Position numbers and translations under genes: made by a program. DNA of 64,000 bases from an uncultured Opitutaceae bacterium (GTDB taxonomy: Bacteria; Verrucomicrobiota; Verrucomicrobiia; Opitutales; Opitutaceae): NCBI GenBank assembly GCA_951813085.1, contig OX638348.1, forward strand, positions 2,179,627 to 2,243,626, read 5' to 3'. The notes beneath the pieces are model-generated. The model was not told the origin of the DNA. It was given only the letters and a program-made list of their open reading frames with translations, and did not search any database. Below, one piece after another: positions 7,918-17,314 of the stretch. Within the stretch, counting starts at the first letter, position 1, and each line of letters opens with the position of its first letter.

Positions 7918-9213
7918 CTAAAGCAAGGTGGAGGCAATGATCGCGGTCATGTAGCAAGCGACCATCCCCCCAATCAACGCCTTGAACCCGTACCGGAGCA
8001 GGTTCGGCCGCTGGGAGGGTTCCAACGCGGTGATCCCGCCAATTTGAATCCCGATCGATGTCAGATTGGCGAATCCGCACAGTGCATAGGTAGCGACGAT
8101 TGCTGATTTCGGATCCGTAAACGCGCCCGCCTCTTGGTAGCGGGCCAATGAGAGGTAGGAGATGAATTCATTCAAAACGAGTCGCTCCCCAAGCAGTTGG
8201 CCGACGATAAGGCAATCCTTCCAGGGAATGCCGATCACCCAGGCGAATGGAGCGCTCGCAACGCCGACGAGGAAAGAGAAGTTAAATGATTCAAATCGCC
8301 CTTCTGTGATGGATTCGACCCAATGGTTGAGCCCCGTCCACTCGCCAATTCCTGCAGACAGCATCCAATTTGCCAATGCGACTAGAGCGGTAAACGCGAG
8401 GAGCATGCCACCGACATTCAACGCGAGCTTTATTCCGTCGCTAGTCCCTTTGGTCGCAGCGTCCAAGATTCCCTGGCTCGCCCTATCCTTAGGGAAGTCC
8501 AAAGCGCCCTCGACCGCTTCCGCTTGAGGCACGAGTATCTTCGAGGTTACCATCGCTGCGGGAGCGCTCAAAATGGAAGCAGTCAGCAAATGCTGGCCAA
8601 AGCGAATCGCCTCCGCTTCGGATCCCCCGCCTAGCACCGACATGTATACGACAAGCACGCCTCCCGCGATTGTCGCCATCCCTCCTGTCATAAGAGACAT
8701 CAGCTCCGAACGGCTCATCCCTTTCAAGTACGGTTGAATTACGAGGGGAGCCTCTGTTTGGCCGATGAATACATTCGACGCAGCGGCCAGGCTCTCGGCA
8801 CCCGTGATCCGCAAGCTCCGCTTCAGTAGCCAAGCGAACCCGAATACGATGCAGGGCAACACCCGCAGATAGTACAGGATTGCGGAAAGAGCCGAAAAGA
8901 AAATGATCGTCGGCAATACGGTAAAGGCAAACCCGAACGCGCTATCCGGATCGCTAGCTAGGGCCCCGAATACAAACGCAGCGGATTCGTTGCTGAATCC
9001 GATCAGTCGATTGAACAACCATGAAACCCACTCAATCGCTTTATGGAATGGAGGCGCTTTCAGTATCAGCGCCGCTAGGACGACTTGCAATCCGGCCCCG
9101 TAGCCCACAAGAGACCAGCGGATCGCTTTCCTGTTTTCGCTCAAGGCATAGCAAAACAAAAGCAATATACCCAAGCCCAGAGCCGCTCGCAGTATAAGCT
9201 TCAATTCTTCCAT
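7918..9213 (-). CDS. Concentrative nucleoside transporter, NupC/CNT family
   Basis: From the ATG at 9213 (AGGA 9-12 bp upstream) the protein is 431 residues with about ten membrane segments. It contains the CNT signatures: SNVFIGQTEAPLVIQPYL (the G-QTEAPL loop that binds nucleoside and Na+), a SELMSLMTGGMATIAGGVL segment, and LNEFISYLSL in the second half. CNT proteins import nucleosides by ion symport across the inner membrane. The longer in-frame start at 9276 adds 21 residues that are not hydrophobic, so the internal ATG is preferred. No nucleoside-degrading genes are adjacent. Confidence 0.88.
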   Translation of the reverse strand: MEELKLILRAALGLGILLLFCYALSENRKAIRWSLVGYGAGLQVVLAALILKAPPFHKAIEWVSWLFNRLIGFSNESAAFVFGALASDPDSAFGFAFTVLPTIIFFSALSAILYYLRVLPCIVFGFAWLLKRSLRITGAESLAAASNVFIGQTEAPLVIQPYLKGMSRSELMSLMTGGMATIAGGVLVVYMSVLGGGSEAEAIRFGQHLLTASILSAPAAMVTSKILVPQAEAVEGALDFPKDRASQGILDAATKGTSDGIKLALNVGGMLLAFTALVALANWMLSAGIGEWTGLNHWVESITEGRFESFNFSFLVGVASAPFAWVIGIPWKDCLIVGQLLGERLVLNEFISYLSLARYQEAGAFTDPKSAIVATYALCGFANLTSIGIQIGGITALEPSQRPNLLRYGFKALIGGMVACYMTAIIASTLL

Positions 9214-9485
9214 TGCTGACCATTCCTGCAGGCATTGCAGATGGCTGTCTAGAGTAAAGTAAGGCCGCTCAAGCAAGCATCCCTAAGAGAATTCAATTCA
9301 AGCTTTCCAATGCAGTTAGCGAATAGCTAGGCCGCTGAAACCGAAGCTGCAGCGATCGAGCAATTCGCATTCGTAAATCCATCGAACGTAACAATTTACT
9401 AAATACAATGCAACTACCACTGCATCAACTCGCAAGCAAGCCGAAGACTGCACGCAATCCTCGGCTCGCTCTGGCATGATTCACT

Positions 9486-9608
9486 TCATCGAATAATTTC
9501 GATCGGTATTCCGTTTGGTGCAATGTAGAAGGCATTCACGCCAGCAGTAACTATATCGTCCTGGGACGTGCAATCCTTAGCCGGAAGCCGGCTCCTTTTT
9601 GTCATCAT
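9486..9608 (-). pseudogene. Possible C-terminal remnant of a VOC (glyoxalase-fold) protein
   Basis: A 40-codon open frame ends in VTAGVNAFYIAPNGIPIEIIR followed by a stop. This resembles the last strand of vicinal-oxygen-chelate proteins, where a FYF.DPNG..IE.. motif supplies the final metal-binding Glu. The rest of the domain is missing upstream. The match is short and may be chance, so confidence is low. It is the only protein-like signal in the 565-bp gap between the transporter and malQ. Confidence 0.3.
9579..9600 (+). terminator. Terminator-like hairpin in the nupC-malQ gap
   Basis: AGCCGG-AAG-CCGGCT (9579-9593) is a perfect 6-bp GC stem with a 3-nt loop, followed by CCTTTTT. It reads as a terminator on the plus strand, although no plus-strand gene lies directly upstream. 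It overlaps the VOC-like remnant. The rest of 9214-9778 shows no further features. Confidence 0.45.
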
Positions 9609-9778
9609 TTCCCGCGATCAGGATCGATTCTTCAATTGCCTTCGGATTACAGAGACGTTAAAAACGTCCCACCGCGCCACATAGGCTTGCGGTTACAAAC
9701 TGGGGCCCTTTCTTAGCAACCTTCTAGAGGCAAAGCGCCCCGTTCAGCCTGAACTCATTCGACACTCATTTCGCTCAA

Positions 9779-11332
9779 ATGAAAACACCACTCTTCAATT
9801 GGCTCGATCACCGCGCTGCCGGAGTACTCCTGCACCCGACATCCCTGCCAGGCGACTACGGGATCGGCACGCTCAACGACCATTGCCTCCAGTTCATAGA
9901 TTTCCTGTCGGAGGCGGGATTCACCTACTGGCAAATCTGCCCACTCGGGCCCACCGGCTTCGGCGATTCCCCCTACCAATCGTTTTCATCGTTCGCCGGC
10001 AATCCCTACCTTATTTCACTGAGAGAGCTCCATGCTCAAGACCTGCTCGAAACGCAAATCCTGAACGACCTATCCGCTCTCCCAAGCTCATTCGTCGACT
10101 ACGGGGGGCTCTACAATGCGAAGTGGCCCGTTTTAGATGCAGTCTACGAACGCTTCGTCAATAGCGGCGAGAAGATCCGTCCCTATGGCAGCTTTACCGC
10201 GTTCAAGGACAGGCACGATGCCTGGCTTGAGCCCTTCGCCTATTTCCAAAGCTTGAAAAATCACTTTCAAGGAGCCCCATGGTACCTCTGGCCCGACAAG
10301 TATCTCGACTTCGGGAAAGCAGCTGATGCTCCCTTGCGGAAAACGCTGGATGTCGATGCCCAGAAATTCTACCAGTATCTCTTCTTTGGCCAATGGAACG
10401 CCGTGCGTGAATACGCGAGGAGCAAAGGGGTACAGATCATTGGCGATATCCCCATTTTCGTGGCATTGGACTCGGCTGACGTCTGGCAAAACCAATCGAA
10501 TTTCCAATTCAAAGCTAAAACCGCCGAGCCGAAGGCAGTTGCAGGCTGCCCCCCAGACTACTTTTCGGAAGATGGACAGCTTTGGGGAAACCCTCTTTAC
10601 GATTGGAGCGCGCTAAAGAAAGAGCGCTATTCTTGGTGGATCGATCGACTTAAGGCGAGCTTCGACCTGTTCGATGTAGTCCGTATCGACCATTTCAGGG
10701 GATTTGAATCGTATTGGAGCATCCCCTACGGCTCCGAAACTGCAAGAGTTGGCAAATGGGAAAAGGGTCCGGGCCTCGATTTCTTCAAAACGGTTAAAAA
10801 GGACATTCCCAATTGCAAACTGATCGCCGAGGACCTTGGTGAATTGACGGATAGCGTACGCGATCTTCGCGCAAATACTGGATTGCCTAGTATGGCAGTT
10901 CTTCAATTCGCATTTGGTGGCGAAGGCGACAACTATTATTTGCCTCACAACGTTTACTCGAATACCGCTCTGTATCCGGGTACTCATGACAACAATACAA
11001 GTATAGGATGGTATAATAGCGCTGACGAGCAAACTCAGGATCACGTTCGACGCTACTTAGACGTCAATGGCGACAGCATTGGTTGGGACCTGCTGCGAGC
11101 CTCATACAAGTCGGTCGCAAATCTGGCTATAGTTCCTATGCAAGACATCCTCAGCCTCGGCTCGGAGGCCCGCTTCAACACGCCTGGACAGGCTGAAAAC
11201 AATTGGCAATGGCGCTACGGGCCAGAACAGCTAGACGCCTTGCGGGGAGAAACCACCCAATACCTGAACATGCTCGCTTCCCTCACCTATCGGGAAGGGA
11301 AGCCCGCCATTCAGAATTCCAAAAGCGCCTAA
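9779..11332 (+). CDS. malQ: 4-alpha-glucanotransferase (amylomaltase, GH77)
   Basis: The 517-residue length is normal for amylomaltase. It has the GH77 landmarks in order: GVLLHPTSLPGDYGIG (residues 15-30), FTYWQICPLGPTGFGDSPYQSFSSFAGNP region (48-76), VRIDHFRGF with the nucleophile Asp304, IAEDLG with acid/base Glu351, and YPGTHDN with Asp404. The enzyme disproportionates alpha-1,4-glucans, transferring maltooligosaccharide units during maltodextrin and glycogen turnover. It stands alone on the plus strand, with no other glycogen genes in the window. No strong ribosome-binding site precedes the ATG. Confidence 0.95.
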   Translation: MKTPLFNWLDHRAAGVLLHPTSLPGDYGIGTLNDHCLQFIDFLSEAGFTYWQICPLGPTGFGDSPYQSFSSFAGNPYLISLRELHAQDLLETQILNDLSALPSSFVDYGGLYNAKWPVLDAVYERFVNSGEKIRPYGSFTAFKDRHDAWLEPFAYFQSLKNHFQGAPWYLWPDKYLDFGKAADAPLRKTLDVDAQKFYQYLFFGQWNAVREYARSKGVQIIGDIPIFVALDSADVWQNQSNFQFKAKTAEPKAVAGCPPDYFSEDGQLWGNPLYDWSALKKERYSWWIDRLKASFDLFDVVRIDHFRGFESYWSIPYGSETARVGKWEKGPGLDFFKTVKKDIPNCKLIAEDLGELTDSVRDLRANTGLPSMAVLQFAFGGEGDNYYLPHNVYSNTALYPGTHDNNTSIGWYNSADEQTQDHVRRYLDVNGDSIGWDLLRASYKSVANLAIVPMQDILSLGSEARFNTPGQAENNWQWRYGPEQLDALRGETTQYLNMLASLTYREGKPAIQNSKSA

Positions 11333-11482
11333 GGTACAGACCAATTCGTCGCATTCTGACCTAGAGGCCAAGCTATCCCAGGACCTTCATAAAAACGTGA
11401 TAGGGGCGCTACGGGCATCTTCGGCGCTCTTAGTAAGCCAATCCATTCTTGTTGAACGGAACTAAAAGGCCGTCTCTTCGGG

Positions 11483-12418
11483 CTAAACAAGCAGCGTATC
11501 CGGAATGCCGTCTTCGTCGTACCCTACGAACTGCTCGAGCGCTTCGCAGATTTTTTCGCCTTCGTCTTCCAAAAGGTAATGACCTGCATCCGCATAGTGA
11601 AGGACCGTCGCATTGGGCAGAAAGCGCTTCCAGCGATTCATGAAATGATCCGAAAAGCAAAAGTCCTTCCCTCCCCAAATCAGGGCAACAGGAACCTCTC
11701 GCAACGTTAGCAAACCATTCTCGATTTCGATGAGTCGGCTAAAGCTCCTATGTGTCACGTGCATTGGTATGTCTCTAACGAACTGGTAAACCGCCTTGCG
11801 ACTCGACCAGGACCGATAGGGGTAAAGGTACCCCTCTTTCACAGGCTTAGGGAGAGGTTTTTTCGATACCGCCATCTTCGCAGCCAGCCCAGCAAATCCG
11901 TTAAAGCCTTGGACAATCAATTTTCCCATCAACGGGGTCCGGCAAAAGGATATGCGGCGTGGGATCCGTGAATCAACGAACGCAGCTGTATTCATGATCG
12001 CGAGACGCCTAAGCTTGGGGAGTCGCTCCAAGGCCATGCCAATTCCGATCGCGCCACCCCAATCATGAACGATCAAATCGAATCGCTCGATATCCAAGCC
12101 ATCAATGAGCTCGCCCAGATCGCGAACTCTTTGGTCCAAGGTATATGCGTAGCCCCGTCTCGGGTTCTCAGAGAGGCCGCAGCCAATATGATCCGGAACG
12201 ATGCAGCGGAAATTCGCTTTCAAGGATTGGACCACATCGCGATAGAAGAAAGACCAGGTCGGGTTCCCATGGACCATAATCACCGCGTGCCCTTCGCCCT
12301 CGTCCAAATAGCTCATCTCAAAGCCGCAGCTTAGACGCTGCCTTTTGGGCGAATACGGATATAGCGCCGCTATGTCCGCGGGTAAGGAAGGGTTTTCGGC
12401 GCTCACGTCGTCTACCAT
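11483..12418 (-). CDS. OleB-like alpha/beta hydrolase (haloalkane dehalogenase superfamily)
   Basis: The 311-residue protein has the OleB/haloalkane-dehalogenase layout: MVHGNPTWSFFYRDVV (oxyanion/halide-binding Trp), VPDHIGCGLSENP, the nucleophile elbow IVHDWGGAIG with Asp119, and ADAGHYLLEDE with the catalytic His near 280. OleB proteins decarboxylate cis-beta-lactones to long-chain olefins in the OleABCD pathway. The ATG at 12418 overlaps the oleA stop codon as ATGGTAG, indicating translational coupling; the further upstream in-frame start is only a TTG. It is the last gene of a five-gene cluster. OleC and OleD, the enzymes that normally supply its substrate, are not adjacent, so a different lactone, hydrolase or dehalogenase role cannot be excluded. 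Confidence 0.8.
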   Translation of the reverse strand: MVDDVSAENPSLPADIAALYPYSPKRQRLSCGFEMSYLDEGEGHAVIMVHGNPTWSFFYRDVVQSLKANFRCIVPDHIGCGLSENPRRGYAYTLDQRVRDLGELIDGLDIERFDLIVHDWGGAIGIGMALERLPKLRRLAIMNTAAFVDSRIPRRISFCRTPLMGKLIVQGFNGFAGLAAKMAVSKKPLPKPVKEGYLYPYRSWSSRKAVYQFVRDIPMHVTHRSFSRLIEIENGLLTLREVPVALIWGGKDFCFSDHFMNRWKRFLPNATVLHYADAGHYLLEDEGEKICEALEQFVGYDEDGIPDTLLV

Positions 12419-13446
12419 TCCACACCCATCATTAGGCAATTTAGACCGCTCCCAATTCCGAGCATAGCCACCTTGTCCCCCTTCGTAAGGAATCCGTCTT
12501 CTTCGGCCTTGGCCAAAGTAATCGGCAAGGCGGCCGATCCTGTATTTCCGAATGTTTGGTACGAAGAATAGTCTTTTTCGTTTTCAAGCCCCAAGGTCTC
12601 GAACAAAAGCTTCTGGTGAGCGCTTCCCACCTGATGGCAGACAACTCGATCTGCCGTGTCGTCTGCCCAACCAAGCGATTCCTTAAAAGACGACCAGGTC
12701 TTTGCCGCAAGATTGACTCCAGCGTGAAGCATCTCCTCCGAATCCGTCTGCATCTCGTAGCCGAGCCCTTCCGCGTTGGAATCCCCTTGGCACAAGTCGT
12801 TGCTGGAAGTATCCGCTATGCAAGCGCCACCCAATAGTCGATGGCCCTGCGGCGAGAGCGACTCGTGACAAACCACCGCTGCCACCGCGCCCGCTCCAAT
12901 CGTCAGGTTGGCGAAATACGGCTTGATCGTCTTTCGCGTCAAATCCTTCTCAAGCAATAGCTGGATGGTTCTCTCTAGCAGCGGTTTTCCATTTTCGCCC
13001 GAGACCACGATTCCGCTCTTAATCTGCCCAGAATCGATCATCGCCGACAAGAGCGTGAGCGAATTCAAGAACCCAAGGCAGGCATTGGATACATCCATTA
13101 CTTGGACATTCGGGCTCAGCCCCATTATGCGATGAGCGAACGAAGCGGACGCAGGCTCCAGCATGTCACGACTCACTGAACAATGGATACACGCTTCAAT
13201 CTGATCAGGAGCGATCCCACTCTTCGCCAAGGCCTTCAGGCCCGCTTCCGCGCTCGCATCCGAGGGACGGATCGAATGATCCCAAAAGCGGCGTTCCCGA
13301 ATTCCCGTCATCAATTCCAAGCGACCCTCCGGCAAGCGCAAGCGCTCATATAGGGGCCGTAGCTTTTCCTCTATGTCCGCGCTAGTCCACACTTCGGGTG
13401 GAGCTACATAGGCTAAAGAATCTATAACTGTAGAATGAAAATGCAC
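12412..13446 (-). CDS. OleA-like thiolase, head-to-head acyl condensing enzyme (KAS III superfamily)
   Basis: At 344 residues it matches OleA throughout: VAPPEVWTSADIEEKLRPLYERL, LPEGRLELMTGIRERRFWD, SNACLGF, TRKTIKPYFANLTIGAGA and the GIGSGLNCLMMGVEW end are all family hallmarks. Glu97, Cys123, His271 and Asn301 line up, with consistent offsets, with the known OleA Glu/Cys/His/Asn active-site set. OleA performs a non-decarboxylative Claisen condensation of two fatty acyl-CoAs to a 2-alkyl-3-ketoacid, the first step of long-chain olefin or ketone formation. The start is a GTG at 13446 with no clear Shine-Dalgarno. It sits between a FabI-like gene (95-bp gap) and overlapping oleB. Confidence 0.9.
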   Translation of the reverse strand: MHFHSTVIDSLAYVAPPEVWTSADIEEKLRPLYERLRLPEGRLELMTGIRERRFWDHSIRPSDASAEAGLKALAKSGIAPDQIEACIHCSVSRDMLEPASASFAHRIMGLSPNVQVMDVSNACLGFLNSLTLLSAMIDSGQIKSGIVVSGENGKPLLERTIQLLLEKDLTRKTIKPYFANLTIGAGAVAAVVCHESLSPQGHRLLGGACIADTSSNDLCQGDSNAEGLGYEMQTDSEEMLHAGVNLAAKTWSSFKESLGWADDTADRVVCHQVGSAHQKLLFETLGLENEKDYSSYQTFGNTGSAALPITLAKAEEDGFLTKGDKVAMLGIGSGLNCLMMGVEW

Positions 13447-13541
13447 AGTGTTAAATTAAGAATTAGGAATGCAAATTGAGGAGCCGGAAACTCTCAGCTA
13501 CTATTCGCCAAGCATAGGCCAATTTCACCCTATTTCCTTCT

Positions 13542-14372
13542 TCAATCTTCATTCTTGCTTCTTCCTTCAGCCTCCGGTCGCATCGCCAAGCGAACGACTT
13601 CTTCATCGAAATAGTTAATACCCATTCCTGCGTCCAAAACGAGGCTAGCGCCATTCATGCCGCTTGAACGATCGCTCACAAGGAAAGCAACCGCATTGGC
13701 AACTTCTTGTGTATTGAGAGCTTCCTTACGAAATGTCAGTTTTTCGCTATACAAGTAACTTTCCAAGTATCCCGGAATCCCGGCGGAAGCGCTTGTCTTG
13801 AGCGTTCCCGGATTTACCGTATTAAACCGAATTCGAGTATCCTTGCTGAACGACTTGGCGAGATAGCGGATGGTCGAATCCAAGGAGGCCTTTATAGGCG
13901 ACATGTATCCGTAATTCTCTGCTGTAATCGTCAGGGACGAAATGCTGATCGCGACCACTGAAGCAGTGTCAGTCAGTACCGACTTGAACGCATTGGCCAC
14001 TTCCACCAATGAAAAGCTAGATATCGCGGTCGCTTGCAAATAGTCCTCCCGCTTTGTTTCATGGAAGGGCTTGAACCCATCGCTATAATTCGCGAATGCG
14101 ATCGAATGAACAATCCCGTCAATCGCTCCATGATCGCGCTCAATGTCCGATGCCAGGCGCTCGATCTCGGCGCCGTTCTCCACGTCGCAAACGTAAACAG
14201 GCTTCCCATCCAGAAGCTTGGCGGTAGTTTCCCGGCGCTCTTCGGAACGCACCGAAAAAATAACCTTGGCGCCCGCTTCCTCCAGGGTCTTAGTCGAAAA
14301 CCACGCGACGCTCTTTCGATTGGCCACACCCATGACCAATATCGTTTTGCCTTCAAGACCGAGGAAGCTCAT
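13542..14372 (-). CDS. FabI-like enoyl-[acyl-carrier-protein] reductase
   Basis: From the ATG at 14372 the protein is 276 residues and begins [23 protein letters not shown], the FabI-specific variant of the SDR nucleotide-binding loop (G-V-A-N-x-x-S-x-A). The active site Tyr154-x6-Lys161 (YGYMSPIK) has FabI spacing, and [16 protein letters not shown] plus [17 protein letters not shown] complete the pattern. FabI uses NADH to reduce trans-2-enoyl-ACP. It follows the fabZ-like gene by 7 bp, so the pair forms a dehydratase-reductase unit. Whether it is the cell's main FabI or a pathway-specific paralogue is unknown; its place beside oleA/oleB and a desaturase-like gene suggests the latter. An in-frame TTG at 14402 is less likely as the start. 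Confidence 0.85.
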   Translation of the reverse strand: MSFLGLEGKTILVMGVANRKSVAWFSTKTLEEAGAKVIFSVRSEERRETTAKLLDGKPVYVCDVENGAEIERLASDIERDHGAIDGIVHSIAFANYSDGFKPFHETKREDYLQATAISSFSLVEVANAFKSVLTDTASVVAISISSLTITAENYGYMSPIKASLDSTIRYLAKSFSKDTRIRFNTVNPGTLKTSASAGIPGYLESYLYSEKLTFRKEALNTQEVANAVAFLVSDRSSGMNGASLVLDAGMGINYFDEEVVRLAMRPEAEGRSKNED

Positions 14373-14379
14373 CGAATCG

Positions 14380-14829
14380 CTAAGAGGCCTCCCCTTTGGC
14401 AAGAGCCACGCTAAAGGTGACGGACATCACGCGCTTGCCCTTCCCATTCTTGACCGCTCCATTCATAAAAATGAATCGACCCATCTTTTCCTTAAGGGTC
14501 ACAGTGATATAGAGGTCGTCGCCCGGTTTCACGACGCTCCTGAAGCGAGCGTCCGTTATCTTGGTCAATACCGGCACCAGCTCAGGGTCCCCTTCGAGTT
14601 CTTCCGCAAGCAGGTTGGTCAGGAAGACCGCGCCGGCCTGAAAGACCGCTTCCGAAATAAGGACTCCCGGCATGATCGGATTCCCCGGATAATGCCCTTC
14701 AAAAAAGTCTTCGCTCCCGCTTACATGACGCTTGGCCGTCAGGGATTCTTCCGATCTCTCAATGACTTCGTCGATAAAGAGAAAAGGAGGTCGGTGAGGG
14801 ATTGCTTGCAGGATTTCGTCAGTCGCCAT
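14380..14829 (-). CDS. FabZ-like 3-hydroxyacyl-ACP dehydratase
   Basis: This is a 149-residue single hot-dog domain. It has [16 protein letters not shown] near the N-terminus and the catalytic motif [23 protein letters not shown] containing His46 and Glu60, exactly as in FabZ. FabZ dehydrates 3-hydroxyacyl-ACP to trans-2-enoyl-ACP, the step preceding FabI. Compared with housekeeping FabZ it lacks the usual longer N-terminus. It starts 29 bp after the FAD oxidoreductase and ends 7 bp before the FabI-like gene. A specialised role in the same lipid pathway is inferred from the cluster. Confidence 0.88.
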   Translation of the reverse strand: MATDEILQAIPHRPPFLFIDEVIERSEESLTAKRHVSGSEDFFEGHYPGNPIMPGVLISEAVFQAGAVFLTNLLAEELEGDPELVPVLTKITDARFRSVVKPGDDLYITVTLKEKMGRFIFMNGAVKNGKGKRVMSVTFSVALAKGEAS

Positions 14830-14858
14830 AAATCGTTCTATTCGTATCCGTTTTTTCG

Positions 14859-16382
14859 CTATGCAACATGAGCGGCTTGGGAATTATTCCCGCGATTCGA
14901 TGCAACCAACTGCTTATCGACCTTATTGGCGACGATTACGCCATAGTTCATAGTTCCAAGCCATCCTGACATGATAATCCCAACGGACCCGGCGTGGTAC
15001 AGTCCTTCAATTTGGTCGGGGAGCTCCATGGAACACTTCAAGCCCTCGAACTTCGTCCCGAATGAAGTGCCTCCCGGATGGCGCGTGTAGTAGTGAATGG
15101 TACGGGGTGTCGCTGCATCCAGGAAGTCGATCTTAGAACGTACATCCGGAATATATTTCTCCAGGGCTTGGAGCGATTCTTCGATCAATCTCTTCTTGTG
15201 CGACTCGTATTCATCTTCGGACAACTGGCTCCAGTCTCCGTATTTGCCATTTAACGACGCAACTACTGTATAGCGACCAGAGCCCGGACGCGTCTCAGGA
15301 TAGTAGACAGAAAACGTTCGGCTCGTTGTTCGAAAATCCACCAGCTCGTCGCTTGAAAAATGCTCTGCATCAGAGGTAAAGACCAGATCTCCAATATTGG
15401 GAATGCTCTCACCTGACTTGATCCCCATATACACTTGGCAAGAGCTCGAATTGACGCGAACCGCATCGAGTTCCTTTATGTAGGAATCCGTGAAGCGATC
15501 CGATCCCACAAGACGTTTCACCGTGCTCACAATATTTGCGTTGGAAACAATGGCCTTACAGCAAATTGTACGCGACTCGTTGAATTCACCGTTGCGAGAA
15601 CGTCCGGCAACCACGACTCCTTTCACGGCGTCTTCTCCATTGATCGTTTCCGTGAGGACCTTCTTGACTAAGACGTTTTTCCGGGTCTCGACTCCATTTC
15701 GCTCCATCTCTTCCACCATCTTTCCAATCAAGACATCCGTTCCCCCACGAAACGTAAACACCCCCTTGCTCATGAAATTCGAGAACACGATTCCAAAGGT
15801 AATCGCCGGATCTTCAGACGTGGAACCATTTGCGTAGGCGATCGGCTCCAGCAGCAATCTGTGGATATCGTCGCGACCCGGAAAGAACTCTTCGAATAGC
15901 TCTCCAGTAGTTCGCGAATCGTCATCGTAGAAATTCATCTGGCGCAGATGGGCGTAAAACGCCTCCACCTGCTCGCGCGGAGCGCCGAACTTCTCGACTA
16001 GAATGCTCGTGAAGTCTTTCCGATCGAACGTCGTCCATACGTCAAATTGAGGATTGATGAATCGCACGTCCTTGAGCTGGTGGATCGAATCCGCGATTTC
16101 CTGGGTCCAGTACTTACGGCAGGATTTGACCATCCCATAGGGAAATCCGTGCAAGGAAATATCGAAGATGTGACGGCCCGGCCGCTTGAACCAAGTCGCC
16201 AGCCCTCCATATTGGTAATGGTGCTCCAGCAGCAGGACCGAATGACCGCACTTCGCTAGCGTATTGGCGCTCGTCAAGCCACCGAGACCGCTGCCGATAA
16301 CCACGACATCGTACGAGTCCTTAACACCTTCTAGCCAGTCTTTGCCCACAAGGGGCGCAGTGAAGGAAGCTTTGCTACACAT
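14859..16382 (-). CDS. CrtI/CrtISO/retinol-saturase-type FAD oxidoreductase
   Basis: From the ATG at 16382 the protein is 507 residues. It has an N-terminal FAD-binding beta-alpha-beta motif ([18 protein letters not shown], residues about 26-43) followed by [44 protein letters not shown] lies mid-protein, and the C-terminal signature [23 protein letters not shown] corresponds to the second FAD-contacting motif of phytoene-desaturase-like enzymes. Members dehydrogenate, isomerise or saturate conjugated polyenes. A 54-codon in-frame extension to 16544 is not conserved-looking. It is the first gene of a cluster with fabZ-, fabI-, oleA- and oleB-like genes, which points to a fatty-acyl or hydrocarbon chain as substrate rather than a carotenoid, since no crtB or crtE is present. 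Confidence 0.8.
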   Translation of the reverse strand: MCSKASFTAPLVGKDWLEGVKDSYDVVVIGSGLGGLTSANTLAKCGHSVLLLEHHYQYGGLATWFKRPGRHIFDISLHGFPYGMVKSCRKYWTQEIADSIHQLKDVRFINPQFDVWTTFDRKDFTSILVEKFGAPREQVEAFYAHLRQMNFYDDDSRTTGELFEEFFPGRDDIHRLLLEPIAYANGSTSEDPAITFGIVFSNFMSKGVFTFRGGTDVLIGKMVEEMERNGVETRKNVLVKKVLTETINGEDAVKGVVVAGRSRNGEFNESRTICCKAIVSNANIVSTVKRLVGSDRFTDSYIKELDAVRVNSSSCQVYMGIKSGESIPNIGDLVFTSDAEHFSSDELVDFRTTSRTFSVYYPETRPGSGRYTVVASLNGKYGDWSQLSEDEYESHKKRLIEESLQALEKYIPDVRSKIDFLDAATPRTIHYYTRHPGGTSFGTKFEGLKCSMELPDQIEGLYHAGSVGIIMSGWLGTMNYGVIVANKVDKQLVASNRGNNSQAAHVA

Positions 16383-16558
16383 GACAACTCTCAAATTCTC
16401 CTTCGAATTTCGCAGACAGCAGCCCCCGTACGAAGTAAATTCGACCTCAATATTTAAGGGCGATGGGAAGCGTAGCCCCCACCCGCTCCAATAGCTGGCA
16501 GCGTATCCCGCCTTTTCTCCTTGCCTCGCCAGGACCGAAAACACAGAAACCAGCCACT

Positions 16559-17035
16559 ATGAGCAAAACCCGCGTCAAATTCGAAACGAATCAGGAAACC
16601 ATCGAATTCAAGCTGTATCCCGACTACGCTCCCAAGGCGTGCGAGAACTTCACGACCCACGTGGAAAACGGCTACTACGATGGTATCGTATTTCACCGGG
16701 TCATTCCAGAATTCATGGTACAGTGCGGCGATCCCACCGGCACCGGACGAGGAGGCGAATCGATCTGGGGGAAGCCATTTGAGGATGAATGCACGACTGA
16801 TCTGCGATTCGACAAAACCGGCATCCTAGCGATGGCCAACGCAGGACCCGGCACCAATGGCAGCCAATTCTTCATCACGACCGCCAAAACGCCATGGCTC
16901 AACATGCGCCACACCATCTTCGGCGAAGTGGTAGAAGGCTACGACATCGTGCAGGCTATCGAGGGAGTCGCCACCGATGGAGGGGACAAGCCGCTAGAAG
17001 AACAGAAAATCGTCAAAGCGAGCATTGTAGATTAA
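16559..17035 (+). CDS. Cyclophilin-type peptidyl-prolyl cis-trans isomerase
   Basis: The 158-residue protein has all cyclophilin hallmarks: FHRVIPEFMVQCGDPTGTGRGG (the catalytic Arg and the Phe/Met/Gln hydrophobic pocket), GILAMANAGPGTNGSQFFITT, and an HTIFGEVVEGYDIV strand. It has no signal peptide and is probably cytoplasmic, like PpiB. It catalyses cis-trans isomerisation of Xaa-Pro bonds during folding. The start MSKTRVKFET at 16559 is preferred over an upstream in-frame ATG at 16463, which adds 32 unrelated residues. It is divergent from the FAD oxidoreductase, so both promoters should lie in 16383-16558. Confidence 0.93.
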   Translation: MSKTRVKFETNQETIEFKLYPDYAPKACENFTTHVENGYYDGIVFHRVIPEFMVQCGDPTGTGRGGESIWGKPFEDECTTDLRFDKTGILAMANAGPGTNGSQFFITTAKTPWLNMRHTIFGEVVEGYDIVQAIEGVATDGGDKPLEEQKIVKASIVD

Positions 17036-17069
17036 AGGCGCGCCTCATCTCGATTTCGATGCCTCCGAT

Positions 17070-17097
17070 AAGGTAGCGTCGGATCCTTGAGCCGCCA
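17070..17097 (+). repeat. Dispersed 28-bp intergenic repeat, copy 1
   Basis: This 28-bp stretch beginning AAGGTAGCG and ending GAGCCGCCA matches 35647-35674 with only about four or five differences. The second copy forms a GGCGG/CCGCC hairpin. The remainder of 17036-17314 has no recognisable gene. Confidence 0.5.
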
Positions 17098-17314
17098 AAC
17101 ACTTCAAACTGTCGACTCAGGCTTTTTATGTGTATTCATATCTGAATACACGTTCATTTCGAAGTATCGGACAACCAATACGCGAGTTCAACTATCGATT
17201 CTGGGACCCCACTTCAACCAATTGCCCCACAATTGGATTGAGCTGGGCTGCGAATTGATATTGCGTTGGATTTCCTTCGAGATCCGTCTTCTAAACTCCA
17301 ACCCACTGTGTCCC

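Noticed and set aside
12419..12439. TTG start extending OleB by seven residues
   Set aside because: The ATG at 12418 gives the tight ATGGTAG overlap with the oleA stop, so it is preferred.
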